64,000 nt of DNA from Lacticaseibacillus sharpeae JCM 1186 = DSM 20505 (GCF_001436225.1 NZ_AYYO01000037.1:28737-92736), one strand, 5' to 3'; shown: positions 53,683 to 63,086, counted from the first letter of the stretch. Translations and numbers: made by a program. Notes: generated from the sequence alone by a model not told the origin.

Positions 53683-53864
53683 TAGTATATCCCTCTAACT
53701 TTCCTAGTTTTCTTAATTATACAGTGTTGGAGCATGGGTGTCTGTAGCTTTAGGTACTTATTGATTAGCAAATTTGAAATTGGCGTGTCAGTAACGAAAC
53801 TTCATGTAAGCGCTAGCCATGATATAATTCAATTAATAGTTACTCGAGAATGTGGGGCGGAATA

Positions 53865-54872
53865 ATGAGCAAATACGAGATTGTACTGCCTGGTCCAAAT
53901 CAGGAAGTATTGGACGTGACAGACCCAAAGTTATACACGTACGACCTAAGTTCAGATCCGTTAAAAGGACTGCAGGTTGCCTCAGCCAATCAAGGCCTGC
54001 AGAGGCTTAGTAGAGCACTGCATAGCAGCATTGCCAACACGGAACTAATTAATCAGTTGGCCACCGGCAATAAAACCGAATATATCGCCAATTTTTCGGA
54101 AGAAACACGGCAAAAGTTGGCCTCGGGAGAATGGCGATTGGGTGTGCGGAAAGATTCGCAGCAGATGTACGGAATGTTGATAGATTCCGCCACTAAACGC
54201 ACAAAAGCAATTGCGGATTTAGAACCAATAGTGGTACAGAACTTAGGTACACTCCCCGTTTTGGCCGCAATTCAGGGCCAACTGAGCGAGATTGCGAATA
54301 AAATCGCGAACCTGACCACGGCCGTACAACGAGTTGAACAGGGCCAGTACAACGACCGCTTTGCGGGAGTTTTTAGTGCGCGTCAGCTGTTGATTGAAGG
54401 CTTGGCGGCCACAAATGTTGGCATCAAAACGAATCTGCTGACAAAGTCTGTGATGATTAGCTCAGAGGCCGCCTCAGAGCTAATGATGGCGCTCCGGACA
54501 GACTCCGTGGAGTTGATTAAGAAGAAAGACAATGGGCCAGAGACAGCGCGACTGGAGTCACTAGTACGACAGTCATTGACGTATTTGAACACGGCAGTCC
54601 AGATTAAGTTGGCAGCGTACACTGCGCTGGGTGAAGAACCAGCGTTAATCGCAACATTAAGTGGTTATCAGACATTCTTGAAGCAGTCCTTACTGACAAC
54701 GGGCACAGTCGGGGAGCATTCCGTTGCTTGGCTGATTGACAATGGGCATCACGGGAAGAATGATAATCCAATTTTTGAACTCACCAGTAGAGTGGCCGAA
54801 TCATCGGCGGAGTTGATTGAGCAGGTTCGTCAGGACAGGATAGGAGAGACCGAGCATGAGCGAATCGAGTAA
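53865..54872 (+). CDS. 335-aa helical protein of unknown function
   Basis: It starts MSKYEIVLPGPNQEVLDVT. Helical, Gln/Ala/Leu-rich segments predominate. A probable amphipathic or hydrophobic helix stands around 120-150 (LPVLAAIQGQLSEIANKIAN). There is no TM signal, nucleotide-binding or nuclease motif that I can see. It overlaps the next small gene by 17 bases. It stands between the module array and the IS/type III restriction island, so it is an accessory gene; a defence or phage origin is possible but not shown. Confidence 0.75.
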   Translation: MSKYEIVLPGPNQEVLDVTDPKLYTYDLSSDPLKGLQVASANQGLQRLSRALHSSIANTELINQLATGNKTEYIANFSEETRQKLASGEWRLGVRKDSQQMYGMLIDSATKRTKAIADLEPIVVQNLGTLPVLAAIQGQLSEIANKIANLTTAVQRVEQGQYNDRFAGVFSARQLLIEGLAATNVGIKTNLLTKSVMISSEAASELMMALRTDSVELIKKKDNGPETARLESLVRQSLTYLNTAVQIKLAAYTALGEEPALIATLSGYQTFLKQSLLTTGTVGEHSVAWLIDNGHHGKNDNPIFELTSRVAESSAELIEQVRQDRIGETEHERIE

Positions 54873-55047
54873 GAAGCGGCAGTGCATTTTTCCAGGCTGC
54901 GACAAGGAACCCGAGGATAGTAAATCACTTTTGTGTGTGGAACATAAACGACAGAGACATCAGGCTGGGAAGGTAGCATTAGGAGTAGTAGCAGCATTAC
55001 CAGTATTGGCGGCAGCGGTGTTCGCCAAAGGAAAAGATGACCTGTAG
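54856..55047 (+). CDS. Small zinc-finger plus TM protein
   Basis: The 63-aa product has Cys/His ligands at CIFPGC and LLCVEHKRQRH (C-x4-C-x15-C-x2-H type), then a basic linker and a hydrophobic segment VALGVVAALPVLAAAVFA, ending KGKDDL. GGAGA lies before the ATG. It is translationally coupled to the 335-aa gene, so both products probably act together at the membrane. Confidence 0.72.
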   Translation: MSESSKKRQCIFPGCDKEPEDSKSLLCVEHKRQRHQAGKVALGVVAALPVLAAAVFAKGKDDL

Positions 55048-55077
55048 AATGATACGTGAAGGGCTCCCTGAAGTAAG

Positions 55078-55102
55078 TGAAGTGCCATAGAAAAGTTAGA
55101 CA
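55078..55102 (+). repeat. IS3 terminal inverted repeat, left
   Basis: TGAAGTGCCATAGAAAAGTT and on; matches the complement of 56541-56565 at about 20 of 25 positions. Confidence 0.8.
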
Positions 55103-55116
55103 AATTTGAATTGTTT

Positions 55117-55980
55117 TTACGCAGATTCGGTCTGACTCCTGTATTCAACGGGAGTCAGACCGTTTTTGTTCATTGAGATGCGTTCGTTGTTAAACTTGTA
55201 AACATAGCTGTTGAGACCTGCTTGTAAATCCTTGATGTTGTTAAAATTGACCCGCTTCAGATACTCTCGCTTGAGCAGATTGAAGAAACTTTCAACGGGT
55301 GCGTTATCGTGGCAGTTGCCCTTACGGGACATGCTCTGAATAATGTGCAAACTTGCTAATGATGCTTGGTAGTCTTTGGTCTGGTACTGCCAGCCCTGAT
55401 CAGAATGCAGTATAGGCATAATGCTGGACTTTAAGTGTGGTTTGAGCTCATTAATGGTTCTGCTGATGAGTGCCTTGTTTGGCGAACTGCTGGCGCAAGC
55501 CGCGAGCACCTCGTCATTGGCTTCGCCAATTACGGCCGAAATGTAGGCCCAGCCACCAGTTGTCAGACGCAACTGAGTAACGTCTGTATGCAATATGGTA
55601 CGAACCTTAGTTGCTACGAACTTCTGCTTCAATTTATTCGGTGCGAAGTGCCCGATGGTAGCCTTGTAGGACGAGTACTTGGCCGTATGTCTAGAGTACA
55701 CGACAACCTTCATACCCATCTGGGTCATCAGGTGACGGATGGTTTCCTCGCAATATGGAAATCCTGCCTTGACCGTCTCAGCGAGCATCCGTCGGTATCC
55801 GTACGTCTCCGCTGAGTCGCGGTAGGCTTTACGTATAACTACCTTCACATCGGCGTATTTGTCAGGCTGTTGGCTACGTTTTTGCCAATCATAGAACGTC
55901 GCTCGCTTAATGCCCACCTTGTTTAGTAACTCATCAAACTTATATTGCGACCGTAACGAATCAACGATTTCAGCTTTCAC
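55117..55980 (-). CDS. IS3-family transposase OrfB (DDE integrase)
   Basis: The 287-aa product has the rve core with DDE: HTDVTQL, HSDQGWQY, and Glu in CHDNAPVESFFNLLKRE. An HTH_21-type part YGYRRMLAETVKAG precedes it. Start GTG overlaps orfA's stop (GTGA). In this family OrfA and OrfB are often joined by -1 frameshifting; here I see no clear A6G slippery run at the overlap, so coupling by re-initiation is as likely. Full length, no stops. Confidence 0.94.
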   Translation of the reverse strand: MKAEIVDSLRSQYKFDELLNKVGIKRATFYDWQKRSQQPDKYADVKVVIRKAYRDSAETYGYRRMLAETVKAGFPYCEETIRHLMTQMGMKVVVYSRHTAKYSSYKATIGHFAPNKLKQKFVATKVRTILHTDVTQLRLTTGGWAYISAVIGEANDEVLAACASSSPNKALISRTINELKPHLKSSIMPILHSDQGWQYQTKDYQASLASLHIIQSMSRKGNCHDNAPVESFFNLLKREYLKRVNFNNIKDLQAGLNSYVYKFNNERISMNKNGLTPVEYRSQTESA

Positions 55981-56510
55981 TTGGTTTGTTTTCTTTCCTG
56001 ATCTCGTGCTGTTATGGTCGCTAATGTTTTTAAAATATCACGATCCATTCTCGTTTCGTATAGTTCGTGCTTGAGTTCCAGAATCGTTTGCTTGTATTGC
56101 TCTTCCTTGGTTGAGGAAAGCGTGGCGCGTTTCTTCCTTTTTGACACGGCGGTAGACCTTCTTCCTCGGGGCTTATCGCGCAGTCCGGCCACGCCTTGGT
56201 GCTTGTATCTCGACATCCAACTTGATACCTGTGATGGCGAAATTCCAAACTTTACTGCTGTACTAGACCGACTTACCTCGTGTGTTTGCACATATTCTAC
56301 CACCTCAAGCTTGAAGTCTGATGAATACTCTCGCTTGGTATGTTTAACGATAAGTGAATCTAGTCCCTGGGATTGCGCTCGTTTAATCCATACCCGCATA
56401 TTTCCAGAAAGAGGAATATGATACTTTTTGGCTAACTCTTGCAGAGAAATCCCACCTCTAAGATATTCTGATACAATTTTGACTTTGAATGCAGTTGAAT
56501 TTCCGGTCAT
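55977..56510 (-). CDS. IS3-family OrfA, helix-turn-helix protein
   Basis: The 177-aa product has two HTH domains in tandem (KIVSEYLRGGISLQELAKKY and KLEVVEYVQTHEVSRSSTAV, each followed by a recognition helix). A basic segment and a leucine-zipper-like coil (ILELKHELYETRMDRDILKT) come next. This is the long OrfA form of the IS150 group. The start ATG lies just inside the terminal palindrome. Confidence 0.92.
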   Translation of the reverse strand: MTGNSTAFKVKIVSEYLRGGISLQELAKKYHIPLSGNMRVWIKRAQSQGLDSLIVKHTKREYSSDFKLEVVEYVQTHEVSRSSTAVKFGISPSQVSSWMSRYKHQGVAGLRDKPRGRRSTAVSKRKKRATLSSTKEEQYKQTILELKHELYETRMDRDILKTLATITARDQERKQTK

Positions 56511-56540
56511 AAAAAAGTGCCCCACAATCGTTAGAGTATC

Positions 56541-56565
56541 TGTCTAACAATTGTAGGGCACTTCA
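56541..56565 (-). repeat. IS3 terminal inverted repeat, right
   Basis: The right end is TGTCTAACAATTGTAGGGCA plus CTTCA. It is also the outer arm of a hairpin (56518-56561) that could block read-through into orfA. Confidence 0.8.
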
Positions 56566-56609
56566 ATATGAGAAGCTCTTTTTATGCCTAAAATTTATTT
56601 TACGTGCAT

Positions 56610-58871
56610 CTAATTCTTAAAAAGGTCTATCAAAGGCTTCCATTCTGAGATTACCTCTAAATTATCCGACCACTTAGTATTATTATATTTTAAAATTCCC
56701 GCTGATTTATCAAATCTTACAAATGCAAAACGAACCGATGAAGCCGTAACATCTGATACTACATACTGCTGAAGTGCTTTAAACTTTCCTGCTGCATACT
56801 CATCGATGTTTTCATTTTTGGCACCCTTTGTTTCTATGATGTATAGATTGTTTTTTCTGTCTATTACCAAATAGTCTGGATAAAACTCTCTTTGATTTGC
56901 ATCATACGTAATTGAGAAGAACTCGTGTCCATGATCCTTAGAACGATACACCCACTTAACTTCTGGAATCATTTCCAACTGTCTTTCAATCCTGCGCTCT
57001 GGGTCACTTTGTTTTACCCAATTTGCGGTTGTGTAACCTTCATACACGTTCTTCGGTAACACGTCGTACTTTACACCTGTGTGAACTGCATAAGAGTCCG
57101 GATTTTTTAAAGTAAAGTCTGTCAATTCAACCTCTTTTGAGATTGTGTCAAAGGATAACTGTTCCGATCCGATTATGCCAGACAAACGGATATCCATTCG
57201 TTTGGCCACATCACGTAGTTTAGGACCATTGTTTACGATAAATGCATACCATTCTTTTGCAGACAGGCTTACAATCTGCTTGATAACTCCTCCTTGGTCA
57301 CCCGCGCGAAATAGGTCCATCATTATTGATCTAACCACTCGTGTGTTCTGTTTAACGTGGAAATATGCTGCAACTGCCTGTAGCACTGCCTCAACTCTTA
57401 GCCCGAACTGTCTGGTATCTACCACGGGCACCCTATTGTCAGTTTTAGGTAAATCCACTATTTCTTCAAGACGCGAAATTCTTCCTTCGGGTATTTTTGA
57501 AAAAACGTCGATGCCAAAAATGTAATTATTTTTTGCCAATAACTCTTTGTTTTTGTTGAATTGTCCCGGAATAACACCTAATTCTTTCTGCAACTGCTCA
57601 ACATACCTTTTCTCGACTGTAGGCACATCCGCAGAATAGGTATTTCGTTTCTTTATTGATTTCAATTTGAAGACATCTGAATCAACATCAGGATTCAAAT
57701 GATACAGCGCAATCTTGTCTGCAGCGTGCCCCTTAAGAACCTCATTAACGTAATTTATATCATTTGAATATACGTAGGCATCATCCAAAATCTCGTTATC
57801 ATAATGAATCTGCTCAGGCATTCGCCTAATTCGGCCAATTGTCTGTAAGGTAAAGTTTGCATCCATATTCAAACGTAGCTTAACCAAAATTTTAGCCCTT
57901 GGCGCATCCCAACCTGTTGATACTGCCTGCTTTATCAAAAGAAAATTAACCTGATTATCGTTCTTTGCAATTGAATCAATATTTATCTTCTCGTCACTAA
58001 GCCAAATGCCAATCTCATCATCATTCTGGTTGAATTCATTTTTGAGCGCATCGACCACCTCATCAATCAAACGTGTTCGCTCTTGCCTAGATGCTGCGGC
58101 CAAATCACTCTTGCCGGTCTTTTCATCAGGAAACTGAATTAACACTAACGGATTAATGTTTTTGCCAATTTTTCTATACTCACTTTGTATCTGTAGCCTC
58201 TTTGCATTGGCCTTATCTAAAAAATACAGATAGTCTGCCGCTTCATTGTCAACCGACAAACCTTCATTCAATACAACTCTACGCGTTATTAAATGTTCAA
58301 AAATGGCCTCACCTTCAGTTACCTTAACCGCCGTTAAACTATCATCTTCTACTGGCGTGGCTGAAGCTCTAATTATTGAAATGGCATCAAACATGTCAAC
58401 AACATCTTGTGCTTTTACAGTTTGATTTCTGTGTTCTTCGTCTATTACTAGTACAAATTTACGTCCATCTAACTTCTCTCGCTTAACAATTGACTCAATG
58501 CTAGCAACATCTCCGCCGCGTCTTGCTATTGTCTTTTTGTTTGTAACTGCCTCCCAATTAATAAATGTAACAGTGGACCTTGAAAAACCGCCTTCCCAGA
58601 TATCATCCAAACGCTGCGGTATCAAATAACGTGAGCTATTCGATGCTTTCGCCCACTGTTGTTCTTCAAGCTCTCCCGCTCCGGGTGTCAGCCAAACAAA
58701 AGCTATATCCCGGCTATCAATCTCAGCAACCTTCTCCATAAACTGCAAAAGCATAACTGTCTTACCAGATCCAGTGGGTGCCTCCAAGACAATGTCCTTT
58801 TTACCAATCTCAAAGTTGTTGAAAATCTCTGATACAGCTCTCTGCTGAAATCTAAATTGTTTAACTCTCAT
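56610..58871 (-). CDS. res: Type III restriction endonuclease subunit Res
   Basis: The 753-aa product is a superfamily 2 helicase: motif I EAPTGSGKT (31-38), motif II VIDEEH (DEEH rather than DEAH), motif III RASATP. Motif VI IGRIRRMP has the arginine fingers. The C-terminal nuclease is PD-(D/E)xK: FYPDYLVI then LYIIETKGAKN. It cuts DNA together with Mod after ATP-driven movement between sites. The start overlaps Mod's stop (TAATG). It is shorter than the usual 900-1000 aa, yet all expected motifs are there. GC is far below that of the window's first half. Confidence 0.93.
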   Translation of the reverse strand: MRVKQFRFQQRAVSEIFNNFEIGKKDIVLEAPTGSGKTVMLLQFMEKVAEIDSRDIAFVWLTPGAGELEEQQWAKASNSSRYLIPQRLDDIWEGGFSRSTVTFINWEAVTNKKTIARRGGDVASIESIVKREKLDGRKFVLVIDEEHRNQTVKAQDVVDMFDAISIIRASATPVEDDSLTAVKVTEGEAIFEHLITRRVVLNEGLSVDNEAADYLYFLDKANAKRLQIQSEYRKIGKNINPLVLIQFPDEKTGKSDLAAASRQERTRLIDEVVDALKNEFNQNDDEIGIWLSDEKINIDSIAKNDNQVNFLLIKQAVSTGWDAPRAKILVKLRLNMDANFTLQTIGRIRRMPEQIHYDNEILDDAYVYSNDINYVNEVLKGHAADKIALYHLNPDVDSDVFKLKSIKKRNTYSADVPTVEKRYVEQLQKELGVIPGQFNKNKELLAKNNYIFGIDVFSKIPEGRISRLEEIVDLPKTDNRVPVVDTRQFGLRVEAVLQAVAAYFHVKQNTRVVRSIMMDLFRAGDQGGVIKQIVSLSAKEWYAFIVNNGPKLRDVAKRMDIRLSGIIGSEQLSFDTISKEVELTDFTLKNPDSYAVHTGVKYDVLPKNVYEGYTTANWVKQSDPERRIERQLEMIPEVKWVYRSKDHGHEFFSITYDANQREFYPDYLVIDRKNNLYIIETKGAKNENIDEYAAGKFKALQQYVVSDVTASSVRFAFVRFDKSAGILKYNNTKWSDNLEVISEWKPLIDLFKN

Positions 58872-60634
58872 TATTCGTTTCCCCTGAGTTCACTCGCAAA
58901 GTATCTATCTGGAACATCGATTAATTCAATGTTATTATCCTGCATGTTCAGTAACTCTTCGTTAGACATCATGTCATGCACTCTTGTCCTAATATAGACA
59001 GTATCCACATTCGTTAACTGCACATCAGCAAAATCTGTTCTATCAAAAACAAACGCAATCTTGGGATTATCGCTATCAATTCCGCGCTCTAATTCAACCA
59101 GAGTCTTAACGTTCATCAGCAAATCCCGCTCAATATTTGGAGAAGCATATGGAACAAAGTCTGTTTTGAAGTACTTAAGATTTAACCCTGTATCATGCGA
59201 AATATTAAGCATTCGCTGATACGCAATTTCGACAACCTCATCATCTGTAGCCATAATAAAATGACGATGGCTTCCCTCCTCGCGGTTTAACTCAGCAACA
59301 GCATGTCCTGTTGTCCCGGATCCCGCGAAAAAGTCCAAAATCAATGCATCTGAATCGGTGGTCGCCTTTATCAACTGTTTTAAAAGTCGCAAAGGCTTCT
59401 TTCCATTATCTAGTTTTACTCCACCCTCTCTAGATACATTACCCATGTCCAAGTAGAAGTCCTTCCACCAATCCCCGCGTATTGTCAAAGGACCATACTC
59501 CGACTTAAAATCATCAGACCACCCCAACTTATCCGAAAACCGAATACGCTGAGTAACGACTCCCTTTGCATTTTTGAAAATCAAATAACTACGGTCTTGG
59601 CTCTGATACTTATAAACGATTCCGATCTCATACTTATTTGTATCGCCCACGTCTATTCCCGTGTGATCTCGAACTATGTTTTCGGCATTTTCGTTAATAA
59701 ACGCTCTTACTGCGTCTGACTTCTCGTAGTATTCAGAAATCTTTGAATTGCTCAGCTTCTTACCCTCTCTAACCAATCCAAGTAAAGTCAGTTCATCAAC
59801 AAGATTCTTGTTCTCTGAAATTACGTCAGCAAGTTTGTGCTCGGTATAACTATTATCATCTCGCACACGCAAAAATTTATTATAATGTCCATCATATTCG
59901 GTTCTATTGGTAAGAGGATGTTTCATTATCTGTTTATTTCCAGAACGTGAATATACTAGAATGTACTCACCGTTTTTTACGATGTTTCCAGACTTTGCTG
60001 ACTTCACCTTCATGCCCTGAGTAGCTGACATTTGAATATGAATCGTTGTAACATAACCAGATGGCATTATCTCATCCATTAGCATCTTCAGATTGGCATA
60101 TTCATTGTTATCAATACTTATGAACATAACGCCATCTGTCGTCAGCAAATTTTTGGCTAACTTCATACGCCGATTCATAAATGAAATCCACTTAGAATGT
60201 ACGTATGCGTCATCTGCTGATACAAACTCGTCGTTGTACTTAAACGACTTGTTGCCGGTATTATACGGTGGGTCGATGTATATAAAATCGATTTTACCGA
60301 GATGCGTTTTCTGTAATAGATGAAGAGTATGCAAGTTATCCCCTTCAATTAAAAAATCATATGCATCTGAATCTTTGTTGAAGTTGATCGTCCTTGCCTT
60401 TTCGTCTATAAATACAGGTACTGAGGATTTCATCTCCTCATCAACATTCTCAGCATGTTCTTCCCACACAATACCATACCGCTTAGTCTGAAGTAAGCGA
60501 TAAACTTCTCTGAGTTCCTTCACATCATCATTCTTCTTCTGCACTGTAAACTCATCCATCAAGTCTCTAACATACTTTATGGCTCGATCCCGTTCATTTA
60601 ACTCAGGTAGTAACTCAAACTTCGTGTCAGTCAT
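58871..60634 (-). CDS. mod: Type III DNA methyltransferase subunit Mod
   Basis: This 587-aa beta-class amino-methyltransferase has motif [14 protein letters not shown] near residue 120 and the AdoMet motif [14 protein letters not shown] near 440. The target-recognition region lies between them (about 200-400). It methylates adenine N6 at an asymmetric site and guides Res. GGGGG lies before the ATG. It is AT-rich. There is no simple tandem repeat in the coding sequence of the kind that causes phase variation. Confidence 0.94.
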   Translation of the reverse strand: MTDTKFELLPELNERDRAIKYVRDLMDEFTVQKKNDDVKELREVYRLLQTKRYGIVWEEHAENVDEEMKSSVPVFIDEKARTINFNKDSDAYDFLIEGDNLHTLHLLQKTHLGKIDFIYIDPPYNTGNKSFKYNDEFVSADDAYVHSKWISFMNRRMKLAKNLLTTDGVMFISIDNNEYANLKMLMDEIMPSGYVTTIHIQMSATQGMKVKSAKSGNIVKNGEYILVYSRSGNKQIMKHPLTNRTEYDGHYNKFLRVRDDNSYTEHKLADVISENKNLVDELTLLGLVREGKKLSNSKISEYYEKSDAVRAFINENAENIVRDHTGIDVGDTNKYEIGIVYKYQSQDRSYLIFKNAKGVVTQRIRFSDKLGWSDDFKSEYGPLTIRGDWWKDFYLDMGNVSREGGVKLDNGKKPLRLLKQLIKATTDSDALILDFFAGSGTTGHAVAELNREEGSHRHFIMATDDEVVEIAYQRMLNISHDTGLNLKYFKTDFVPYASPNIERDLLMNVKTLVELERGIDSDNPKIAFVFDRTDFADVQLTNVDTVYIRTRVHDMMSNEELLNMQDNNIELIDVPDRYFASELRGNE

Positions 60635-60646
60635 GATTGATCCCCC

Positions 60647-60658
60647 ATTTCATGAAAT
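60647..60658. promoter_or_regulatory. Palindrome upstream of mod
   Basis: A perfect 12-bp palindrome (ATTTCATGAAAT) lies just before the mod ribosome site. It could be a repressor site; no regulator gene is beside the operon. Confidence 0.35.
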
Positions 60659-60771
60659 TCATACTTACAATTTTACTATATAATTCTGTTCTCAAGTAGA
60701 AATATTGCCATTATCTACAGCACTTTGTATGTGTCTTTGCTCATTAACATAACTTATGCTAATCTAACCTT

Positions 60772-60853
60772 GTCCCTGACTTTGTGCGATTTAAAACTCA
60801 GCAATTTTAATGGTTAGCAACTCAGTGACCGGGCGGCTACAGCCGCCCTTTTT
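60772..60853 (+). ncRNA. Candidate small antisense RNA at the 3' end of the SOS operon
   Basis: A plus-strand promoter-like pair (TTGCTC, 17 bases, TAATCT) is followed 66 bases after the -10 by a good intrinsic terminator (GGGCGGC-TACA-GCCGCCC-TTTTT, 60831-60853). No coding frame fits between. The 3' part is antisense to the last small ORF of the SOS operon. Weak promoter; low confidence. Confidence 0.3.
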
Positions 60854-60979
60854 CGTACATAAATAGCCACCGTTCCGCGCCGGTGGCCACACCCCATACT
60901 CAAACTCCATCTCCCCCACGCTCTCCTCCAGCCCTTCCACAACGAAGTGCGCCTGGATAAACTTCACCCACGTCGTCAT
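60791..60979 (-). CDS. Small ORF at the end of the SOS operon (62 aa)
   Basis: It begins MTTWVKFIQAHFVVEGLEE and overlaps the upstream gene by ATGA. A Cys pair stands at LCTKKGGC. The first 35 residues look coding, with the base use of the operon; the tail runs through a terminator stem of the other strand and into AT-rich DNA, so the 3' end may be eroded. Function unknown. Confidence 0.5.
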   Translation of the reverse strand: MTTWVKFIQAHFVVEGLEESVGEMEFEYGVWPPARNGGYLCTKKGGCSRPVTELLTIKIAEF

Positions 60980-61344
60980 TGCACGCGCCTGCCTTTCTCC
61001 CGATCTGGCCTATATGTAGTGCTGAATCCATGCCCGTGCACCGCGTCGGTCACAATGTCCTTGCCCGGGTGCACTAGATGCCGCGTGTCCCGCCGCTCCA
61101 TCGATAGCTGCGTCATGTCCCGAATCGCCTGCAGCATCGTCTTCGTGAGCGCCTCATCCTGGCTGTCCCACTGCGTCAGCTCATACGACTTCAACAGCGC
61201 GTCCCCGTGCTTAATTGCGTACAGGAACAGCGTGTAAACATCATCGAAATGATTGTTAACCAGCACGAGCCAGTAGCGATACCGGTACTTCCGGAGAAAA
61301 TATCGCTCATACCGCTCGTGCATTTTTCTAATTTCCGGCTTCAT
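60976..61344 (-). CDS. Protein of unknown function in the YolD-polymerase operon
   Basis: The 122-aa product starts MKPEIRKMHERYERYFLRK and is rich in Tyr/Arg/His, helical by pattern (YTLFLYAIKHGDALLKSYEL), with no TM. It lies 15 bases behind the polymerase gene and is coupled by ATGA to the last ORF. Small genes in this place are common behind imuB/umuC-like genes of lactobacilli; no function known. Confidence 0.72.
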   Translation of the reverse strand: MKPEIRKMHERYERYFLRKYRYRYWLVLVNNHFDDVYTLFLYAIKHGDALLKSYELTQWDSQDEALTKTMLQAIRDMTQLSMERRDTRHLVHPGKDIVTDAVHGHGFSTTYRPDREKGRRVQ

Positions 61345-61359
61345 ATCGTCATCACCAAT

Positions 61360-62658
61360 CTAACCCTGGTGCCCACCAACAAGTCCGCTGCGCTTAATCG
61401 CGGTGGCACCGTCAACCTTACTGTAGCCGCGCGTCAGCGATTTATAGCCGTAGCGCTTGCGCAGTCTGTCGATAGTCGCCTCCAGCTTTGCATTGGCCAC
61501 CTGGCGCTCCGCTGAAGCAAAGAGATCGAGCTGTTGCGAATGGGCCTCACTAATCCGCGAACAGCGTACCGCCAGATTCCGCAGTGCTTGGCCCTGCCAG
61601 TGGGTGGCAAATAGGAACCGTACCGCCCGAATCAAGTCCGCCGTTGAGCTGGTCGGGTCAATGCGCATTTGCGCGCCCCAGTGTGTCTGCCCACCATTTT
61701 GCTCGTCTGGTTCCGCAAAACCAACCGAAATAGCTACAATTTCGCACTGCACCCGGTGCGCCCGCAGCCGTGTGGCCACCTGATCTGCGATTTCGCTGAG
61801 CACAATCTCAATCTCCCGCGCATCGCGGTAGTCTTTCATCAAGACTTGCGAGTTGCCGAACCCCTTGTTGGCCTTGCGCGGCACGTATCGACGCGTGATG
61901 TCCGAGTAGTCGATGCCCCAGCTGTGGTAATACATCGCCTCGCCGAGTACCCCGAACTCCTTCTTCAACGCGGCCACGTCCGTGTGGGCCAAGTCATAGA
62001 TGGAATAAATGCCCAGCTTGTTCAGTCGCACCGCAGTCCGTGCCCCAATTGACCAGAAATCCGTGAGGTTATCTATCTTCCAGAGCGTCTCCGGCACGTC
62101 CTTGTACGTCCACGTTGCCCGCCACGGTTCCTGCTTCTTCGCCGCGTTGTCCAGCGCCAACTTCGCAAGCAGCGGATTCTCGCCGATGCCCACAGTCGTC
62201 ACGATGCCGGTCTGCTTGAAGACGCGGTCCTGGATGGCAGCCGCGATGTCGTCATTACTGCCAAATAGCGCGTGGGAGCCGGTCACGTTGATGAAGCTCT
62301 CGTCGATTGAGTACGGAAACCAGTGCGCATCATCCGTGAACTGCTTGTAAATCATGTTAATCTGGTAGTTTTTGCGGATATAGTCGGCCATGTGCGGCTC
62401 TACCATCTCAATATCCATGTCGTCGTGGATCTCGTACCGCCGCGTGCCCAGCTTGACGTGATAGTTGTACTTGGTATTCGGCGAGCTCGCGAGAATCAGA
62501 CCGCCAGAAGACTCTTCATTGCTCATAACCGCAATCTTCGCGGCCAGCGGAAATTCGCCGCGCCGAATCGCTTCAACCGAGGCATAGAAGGACTTGCAGT
62601 CGATACACATGATGTCATGCGACGGCAGCCGTGACTCATCATCAAGCGGCGTGCTCAT
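61360..62658 (-). CDS. Y-family DNA polymerase (UmuC/ImpB type)
   Basis: The 432-aa product has catalytic acidic residues MCIDCKSFYASVEA (first Asp; the usual DxxxFF/Y) and IDESFINV (Asp-Glu). Thumb/little-finger parts follow (SIGARTAVRLNKLGIYSIYD and beyond). It copies past DNA lesions. The ATG overlaps the stop of the YolD-like gene (ATGA). The tail includes QQLDLFAS, a plausible sliding-clamp-binding motif (QLDLF). Two LexA boxes stand before the operon, so it is damage-induced. Confidence 0.94.
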   Translation of the reverse strand: MSTPLDDESRLPSHDIMCIDCKSFYASVEAIRRGEFPLAAKIAVMSNEESSGGLILASSPNTKYNYHVKLGTRRYEIHDDMDIEMVEPHMADYIRKNYQINMIYKQFTDDAHWFPYSIDESFINVTGSHALFGSNDDIAAAIQDRVFKQTGIVTTVGIGENPLLAKLALDNAAKKQEPWRATWTYKDVPETLWKIDNLTDFWSIGARTAVRLNKLGIYSIYDLAHTDVAALKKEFGVLGEAMYYHSWGIDYSDITRRYVPRKANKGFGNSQVLMKDYRDAREIEIVLSEIADQVATRLRAHRVQCEIVAISVGFAEPDEQNGGQTHWGAQMRIDPTSSTADLIRAVRFLFATHWQGQALRNLAVRCSRISEAHSQQLDLFASAERQVANAKLEATIDRLRKRYGYKSLTRGYSKVDGATAIKRSGLVGGHQG

Positions 62659-63029
62659 GCAGCCCACCACTCACTGGTTTGAAGCAGCTCAACGTTGCGA
62701 ATGTCGTCCGCGACCACGCGCATCATCTTGCCTTGTTTGGTCTGAATGCAAATCAGGTTGGTATCTACACCAAGCACCAGCCCCTCAATGTCAGGCGCGT
62801 ACTGGTCGTTGAACGTCGAATCCATCTGGATGGCCACGACTCCGCCAGACAACCAGGCGTCGCGGAACACAGAATCACACTCTTCTTCGCTCATCTTGCG
62901 CTTCTCAACTGCTGGTTTCTCGCTTGCCTTACGCCCCATGTACTCCGTGTGGTCGGACATGAAAAAGCCCATCCACTTAGCCATACACCGGTCGTGATAC
63001 AGCCACTTTTCCTTTGGCACGTCACGCAT
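62655..63029 (-). CDS. YolD-like protein
   Basis: The 124-aa product has the YolD-type fold pattern: MAKWMGFFMSDHTEYMGR near the start (usual form RGMxKWxPFxxLxE) and a C-terminal small beta-barrel (IEGLVLGVDTNLICIQTKQG, then VVADDIRNVEL). YolD proteins pair with Y-family polymerases and are thought to act like UmuD. ATG has GGGAG upstream. First gene of the SOS operon. Confidence 0.87.
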   Translation of the reverse strand: MRDVPKEKWLYHDRCMAKWMGFFMSDHTEYMGRKASEKPAVEKRKMSEEECDSVFRDAWLSGGVVAIQMDSTFNDQYAPDIEGLVLGVDTNLICIQTKQGKMMRVVADDIRNVELLQTSEWWAA

Positions 63030-63055
63030 ATCAACCGCTCCCTTAGTAATCGTTA

Positions 63056-63069
63056 CAAACGTTTGTTCG
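63056..63069 (-). promoter_or_regulatory. LexA (SOS) box 1
   Basis: On the minus strand CGAACAAACGTTTG matches the Gram-positive consensus CGAACRNRYGTTYC at 13 of 14 positions, about 30 bases before the YolD-like start. Confidence 0.82.
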
Positions 63070-63086
63070 TATATACTCACATCATA

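Larger units (their letters stand above)
55078..56565 (-). mobile_element. IS3-family insertion sequence, intact by sequence
   Basis: It carries orfA and orfB bounded by imperfect 25-bp inverted repeats. These start TGAAGTGCC and end GTTAGACA on both sides, about 20 of 25 matching. I see no target duplication: the flanks are TAAG and ATAT. The right end holds a 19-bp imperfect palindrome. It sits between the 335-aa/zinc-finger pair and the type III restriction genes. Confidence 0.9.

Noticed and set aside
55070..56572. Target-site duplication around the IS3 element
   Set aside because: The bases next to the two inverted repeats do not match over three or more positions.
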